From: an uncultured Flavonifractor sp.
Lineage (GTDB): Bacteria; Bacillota; Clostridia; Oscillospirales; Oscillospiraceae
Direction: 5' to 3'
Length of the DNA stretch: 9,001 nt
Assembly: GCA_910585415.1 (NCBI GenBank)
Contig: CAJUDT010000090.1
Span: 1 to 9,001 of the forward strand
The notes beneath the pieces were generated by a model, which worked only from the letters and a program-made list of their open reading frames with translations, did no database searches and was not told the DNA's origin. Below are positions 6,383 to 9,001 of the stretch, in pieces; the stretch's first letter is position 1, and the number at the start of each line of letters is the position of its first letter. A program made the position numbers and the translations under genes.

Positions 6383-7249
6383 TTAGTCCCCCGGCCCCGC
6401 TTCCTCCCGCAGGCGTTTGAGGTAGCGGACCTTTTTGCGCCGGTACCAGACGCAGTTGAACACATTGCCCAGAATGAGGATAGTTCCGCACAGGTACAGC
6501 CACACCAGCAGAATCACCACCGACGCCAGGGAGCCGTAGACCAGCGAATACCGGGAGGACAGCCCGATGAACCAGGAGAACACCGCCGAAGCGGCCACCA
6601 GAGCCGCCGCCGCCAGTATGCCGCCGGTGAGCAGGGGCGGGCGGGGCTTCCCCCGGGGCGCGGCCATCCGGTAGACCACCAGAATAAAGAGCAGGACCAT
6701 ACTGAACAGGAGGAAAAACCTGAGCCACTGCCAATCCCAGGGGAGCTCCAGATGAAGCAGCCGCTCCAGCAGCCGAAAAAGCCACTCTCCGGTGAGCAGC
6801 ACCACCAGGGAGAGATAAATGGTGACCAAAAACAGCACCGAAAACCCCACACTGGCGATAATCTGCCAAATGCCCCGGTAGGTCCTGCGCTCGTAGATGT
6901 CCCCCATAATGTTCATCAGGGCCCGAAAGGCCGCCGAGGACGAGACGAGGGTCATAGCCAGCCCGGCGGCCAGCATTCCCTGGGACTGGTTCTCGGTGAT
7001 GTACCGCACGTACTCCCCCAGCACGTCCAGGGCCTCACGGGGGAGGATGGGGGCGGCGGCCTCCAGCAGGGTGCCCACGTCCAGATGGAGCCCGCCAATG
7101 AAGGCGTTGACGCACAGCAGGGCGGGAAAGAAGGAGAGCACCAGGAAATAGGCCAGCTCCGCAGCGGAGCGGGCCACCCGCTTGGAGAAGTAGAGGTCCG
7201 CGACCTCCAGCACGAATTGAACGCAGCTGCGCTCCCGAAGCCGGCGCAC
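6383..7249 (-). CDS. YihY/BrkB-family inner-membrane protein
   Basis: A 288-residue integral membrane protein of the YihY/UPF0761 (virulence factor BrkB) family. Six hydrophobic segments can be seen at about 31-53, 91-108, 129-153, 173-194, 206-232 and 241-265. Family hallmarks are the N-terminal AAELAYFLVLSFFPALL segment and the YSLVYGSLASVVILLVWLYL stretch near residues 234-253. A basic cytoplasmic tail closes the protein. Length is typical. Members have been linked to envelope functions and sometimes annotated as ribonuclease BN, which is a historical misassignment; the molecular activity is not established. The start is GTG at 7249, chosen because GGAGGG lies 7 nt upstream and the family N terminus begins there. 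It is monocistronic, with a terminator before the next gene downstream and the rpsT terminator upstream. Confidence 0.93.
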   Translation of the reverse strand: MRRLRERSCVQFVLEVADLYFSKRVARSAAELAYFLVLSFFPALLCVNAFIGGLHLDVGTLLEAAAPILPREALDVLGEYVRYITENQSQGMLAAGLAMTLVSSSAAFRALMNIMGDIYERRTYRGIWQIIASVGFSVLFLVTIYLSLVVLLTGEWLFRLLERLLHLELPWDWQWLRFFLLFSMVLLFILVVYRMAAPRGKPRPPLLTGGILAAAALVAASAVFSWFIGLSSRYSLVYGSLASVVILLVWLYLCGTILILGNVFNCVWYRRKKVRYLKRLREEAGPGD

Positions 7250-7268
7250 AGGCTTCCCTCCTTTCGGT

Positions 7269-7307
7269 CTGTCTCCGAGCCAGCCCGTGGGAGGGGGCTG
7301 AAGACAG
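7269..7307 (-). promoter_or_regulatory. Leader hairpin ahead of the YihY/BrkB gene
   Basis: On the - strand CTGTCTTC (7307-7300) pairs with GGAGACAG (7276-7269), with one G-T pair, and AGCCC/GGGCT extends the stem across a small bulge. The hairpin ends a few bases before the AAAGGAGGG ribosome binding site. It might affect translation; no riboswitch class is recognised. Confidence 0.3.
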
Positions 7308-7315
7308 CGCTTTGT

Positions 7316-7338
7316 ATTATCGTATGCGCATCACAGCA
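7316..7338 (-). promoter_or_regulatory. Possible promoter of the YihY/BrkB gene
   Basis: On the - strand GATAAT (7321-7316) matches the -10 consensus at five of six positions. The -35 at a 17-bp spacing would fall in the T run of the rpsT terminator and is poor. Because the rpsT terminator lies immediately upstream, a separate promoter is expected here. Confidence 0.4.
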
Positions 7339-7370
7339 AAAAAACCGCCAGCCTTGCGGCGGACGGTTTT
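7338..7370 (-). terminator. Intrinsic terminator of rpsT
   Basis: On the - strand a 13-position stem (7370-7358 with 7353-7341, one mismatch and one G-T pair) closes a GCAA tetraloop and runs into a seven-T tract (complement of 7338-7344). It lies 16 bp after the rpsT stop. Confidence 0.93.
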
Positions 7371-7386
7371 CTTGGTCAGAGCTCAA

Positions 7387-7650
7387 TCAGGCCAGCTTAT
7401 TCAGCTTGACGGTCATGGCGCTCTTTTTGCGTGCGGCATTGTTGCGATGCAGCAGGCCATGGCCGACGGCTTTATCGACCGCCTTGACGGCCACCTTGTA
7501 AGCGCCCTCGGCCTCGCTGCGGTTGCCTTCGGAAACCGCGGCCTCGAACTTTTTGATGTCGGTCTTGAGCGCGGACTTAGCGGCCTTGTTCTGCGCGGCC
7601 TTTGTCCCGTTTACCAGCACGCGCTTTTTGGCAGACTTAATATTCGGCAA
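7387..7650 (-). CDS. rpsT: Ribosomal protein S20
   Basis: S20 binds 16S rRNA early in assembly of the small ribosomal subunit. The 87-residue product begins PNIKSAKKRVLVNGTKAAQN after the initiator and contains the conserved helical, lysine-rich pattern plus the KGxxHRNNAARKKS-like segment, here GHGLLHRNNAARKKSA. Length is typical for the family. The start is the TTG at 7650: GGAGGAGGT (7666-7658) lies 7 nt upstream, and PNIKSAKKR is the universal S20 N terminus. The ATG at 7686 is in frame but would add 12 residues that S20 does not have. The gene has its own promoter and terminator, so it is monocistronic, and it is divergent from gpr, an arrangement familiar in Firmicutes. Weak TTG starts are used for S20 elsewhere (E. 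coli) where the protein represses its own translation; the same may hold here, by inference. Confidence 0.96.
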   Translation of the reverse strand: MPNIKSAKKRVLVNGTKAAQNKAAKSALKTDIKKFEAAVSEGNRSEAEGAYKVAVKAVDKAVGHGLLHRNNAARKKSAMTVKLNKLA

Positions 7651-7707
7651 ACCAAACACCTCCTCCGATGACGATAAGATTGACACAGTTATCCCGTGCG
7701 AGTATCT

Positions 7708-7736
7708 ATTTTAGCAGGCCCCAAGAAAAAAAGCAA
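7708..7736 (-). promoter_or_regulatory. rpsT: Promoter of rpsT
   Basis: On the - strand a -35 TTGCTT (7736-7731) and a -10 TAAAAT (7713-7708) are separated by exactly 17 bp, with TGC before the -10 (extended -10). The predicted start near 7701 gives a leader of about 50 nt. This is the best consensus promoter in the window, fitting a ribosomal gene. Confidence 0.85.
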
Positions 7737-7765
7737 CTCTTTTTTCACTTTTTTTCAAAAAATTT

Positions 7766-7795
7766 TGCATAGAGCGGGAAGGGAGACAAAAAATA
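7766..7795 (+). promoter_or_regulatory. gpr: Possible forespore sigma-G promoter of gpr
   Basis: TGCATA (7766-7771), 17 bp, then AAAAATA (7789-7795) resembles the sigma-G pattern (GNATR-type -35, CATNNTA-type -10). The -35 match is good and the -10 match partial. The known forespore-specific expression of gpr in Bacillus supports the call. Confidence 0.45.
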
Positions 7796-7846
7796 GTGCA
7801 GCGCAGGCGAACTGACGCCATATCTTGGGTAAAGGAGCGAAGCAGG

Positions 7847-8749
7847 ATGCTGAAACGAAGGACGGATTTGGCGGCGGAGGCCGCCCAGCTCTGGCAGGAG
7901 GAGGCGGGAACCACCACCCGTCTGGAGGGTGTGCGGGCGCGGGACAGCGCCCGGGAGGGTTTTCGGGTTACGACGGTACAGATTTTGAATGAGGAAGGGG
8001 CCCGTGCCCTGGGCAAGCCGGAGGGGACCTATGTGACCTTGGAGCTGGATGGCCTGCTGCGGCGGGAGGAGGGGGCGTTTCCCCGTGCGGCCCGTGCGCT
8101 GGCTACGGAGCTGTCGGGGCTGTTGGAGCTGCCCGACGGGGCGCTGGTGCTGGTGGTTGGTTTGGGCAACCGGGCCATTACGCCGGACCGGGTGGGCCCC
8201 CGGACGGCGGAGCATATTATTGTAACGCGGCACTTGGTGGAGCGCTCGCCGGAGCATTTTGGGAGCTTTCGTCCCGTGTCGGCCCTGGCGGCGGGGGTGC
8301 TGGGGACCACCGGTATGGAGAGCGGAGAGCTCATTGCCGCCGTGGTGGAGCGGCTGCGCCCGGCCTGTGTGGTGGCGGTGGATGCCTTGGCCTCCCGGAG
8401 CGTGAAGCGGGTGGGGAGGACCATTCAGCTTTCAGATACGGGGATTGTCCCCGGCTCGGGGGTGGGCAATGCCCGAAAGGCCCTGAATCGGGGGACGTTG
8501 GGGATTCCGGTGATTGCCGTGGGGGTGCCCACCGTGGTGGATGCGGCCACCCTGGCCTGTGATTTGCTGGCCGAGGCGGGGAAAGGTGACTTTGAGCCCG
8601 AGGCTTTGGGCGGGGCCCAAGGGTTGATTGTTACCCCCAGAGACGTGGACGCTCAGGTGGAGGATTTGGCTAAGGTTATCGGGTATGGGATTGATTTGGC
8701 GCTCCAGCCGGGGTTGACTGTGGAGGATATTGATTTGTTGGTGAGCTGA
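7847..8749 (+). CDS. gpr: GPR germination protease (spore endopeptidase)
   Basis: GPR degrades the small acid-soluble proteins (SASPs) that coat spore DNA, at the start of germination. It is made as an inactive zymogen in the forespore and cuts itself. The 300-residue product has the N-terminal RTDLAAEA motif and the GLGNRAITPDRVGP motif with Asp114. It also has VVAVDALASRS with Asp179. These aspartates match the catalytic pair of this aspartic-type protease in Bacillus megaterium (127 and 193), with nearly the same spacing. Length is slightly under the roughly 370 of Bacillus, typical of shorter clostridial forms. I use the ATG at 7847: AAAGGAG lies 9 nt upstream and RTDLA follows at once, whereas the alternative GTG at 7796 would add 17 residues unlike the family. 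The propeptide before RTDLA is then only about four residues. No clear T-tailed terminator follows, and spoIIP, often next in Bacillus, is not seen. Confidence 0.94.
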   Translation: MLKRRTDLAAEAAQLWQEEAGTTTRLEGVRARDSAREGFRVTTVQILNEEGARALGKPEGTYVTLELDGLLRREEGAFPRAARALATELSGLLELPDGALVLVVGLGNRAITPDRVGPRTAEHIIVTRHLVERSPEHFGSFRPVSALAAGVLGTTGMESGELIAAVVERLRPACVVAVDALASRSVKRVGRTIQLSDTGIVPGSGVGNARKALNRGTLGIPVIAVGVPTVVDAATLACDLLAEAGKGDFEPEALGGAQGLIVTPRDVDAQVEDLAKVIGYGIDLALQPGLTVEDIDLLVS

Positions 8750-9001
8750 GAAGGGGTTTCTGGGTGCTTCTTCCTCGTTACTCTCTACGTTTCGTTTTCT
8801 GGTCCAGCCTCCGGCGGGTTACTTTCCAGTGATGGAAAGTAACCAAAGATCACCGGGCCTGCGGGCCCGGACCCGGGGGCGGGGGGCGGCGGAATAGGTA
8901 CGGAGCCTGCAAATCCTTTGGTTGGTACCCGCCGTTTTGGCTTGTAGCCCTCAACACTTCGGCCGCACAGTGCGGCCCCTCGGGCGGATATCCCCCTTGC
9001 A
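8750..9001. repeat. Gene-free hairpin-rich segment, candidate dispersed intergenic repeat
   Basis: About 250 bp after gpr hold no supported gene. Three inverted repeats are visible: a perfect 12-bp stem with a GTGA loop (8817-8828 with 8833-8844), CCGGGCC/GGCCCGG (8853-8859 with 8864-8870) and GGCCGCA/TGCGGCC (8961-8967 with 8971-8977). A G-rich run lies at 8873-8891. None of the hairpins has a following T run on either strand, so they are not standard terminators. The arrangement looks like a palindromic intergenic repeat family, which only a genome-wide comparison could confirm. Confidence 0.5.

Noticed and set aside
6304..6383. Possible phage or mobile origin of the SPFH locus because such proteins are labelled virion-core-like
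   Set aside because: The label is an annotation habit. No integrase, structural phage gene, tRNA, attachment repeat or composition break is seen at the operon borders.
6189..6869. Upstream extension of the SPFH frame by 227 codons
   Set aside because: The extension runs through the YihY/BrkB gene, its terminator and the SPFH promoter. The GTG at 6188 has its own ribosome binding site and the family sequence begins there.
6365..7501. 378-codon open frame on the + strand
   Set aside because: It is antisense to the YihY/BrkB gene and part of rpsT and passes through the rpsT terminator; it is Gln/Gly/Pro-rich as expected for a shadow frame.
8873..8891. Possible G-quadruplex
   Set aside because: Only two G runs of five and six bases plus short GG pairs are present, not four clear runs of three or more, so the case is weak.
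8833..8898. 21-codon ORF starting at an ATG inside the hairpin after gpr
   Set aside because: It begins within a palindrome arm, has no ribosome binding site and has a low-complexity Arg/Gly product, so it is most likely chance.

Overview
The window looks like chromosomal DNA from a GC-rich, endospore-forming Firmicute. The spore protease gene gpr, a V-type ATP synthase operon, strong AGGAGG-type ribosome binding sites and the rpsT/gpr divergent pair all point there. A gut Oscillospiraceae-type clostridium is my best guess, from GC-rich third positions and gene content only; no taxonomic marker is present. Nothing in the main gene block suggests a phage, plasmid, insertion sequence or CRISPR array.

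Layout. (1) 1-1266, + strand: the end of a V-type ATP synthase operon, with the C-terminal third of subunit B, complete subunit D and a strong intrinsic terminator. (2) 1290-6291, - strand: a compact five-gene operon, read from 6188 down to 1358. It encodes an SPFH/stomatin-like protein with three C-terminal zinc ribbons (YdjI type), a four-helix membrane protein, a zinc-ribbon/helical-repeat protein, a coiled-coil protein with a C-terminal membrane hairpin, and a 57-residue acidic peptide. Gaps are 15-38 bp and the genes carry ribosome binding sites. A promoter with an extended -10 and a palindrome over it sits at 6245-6291. (3) 6304-7321, - strand: a YihY/BrkB-family membrane protein with its own terminator. 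(4) 7338-7736, - strand: rpsT (ribosomal protein S20), started by TTG, with a clear promoter and terminator. (5) 7766-8749, + strand: gpr, the germination protease, divergent from rpsT, with a plausible sigma-G promoter. (6) 8750-9001: about 250 bp without a supported gene, holding three hairpins; it resembles a dispersed intergenic repeat.

The part most likely to be poorly described is the SPFH-led operon. Its products combine a membrane-scaffold family, two zinc-ribbon proteins, two integral membrane proteins and an acidic micro-protein. By analogy with the ydjI locus of Bacillus subtilis I infer a membrane-domain or envelope-stress complex, but three of the five proteins have no function I can name.
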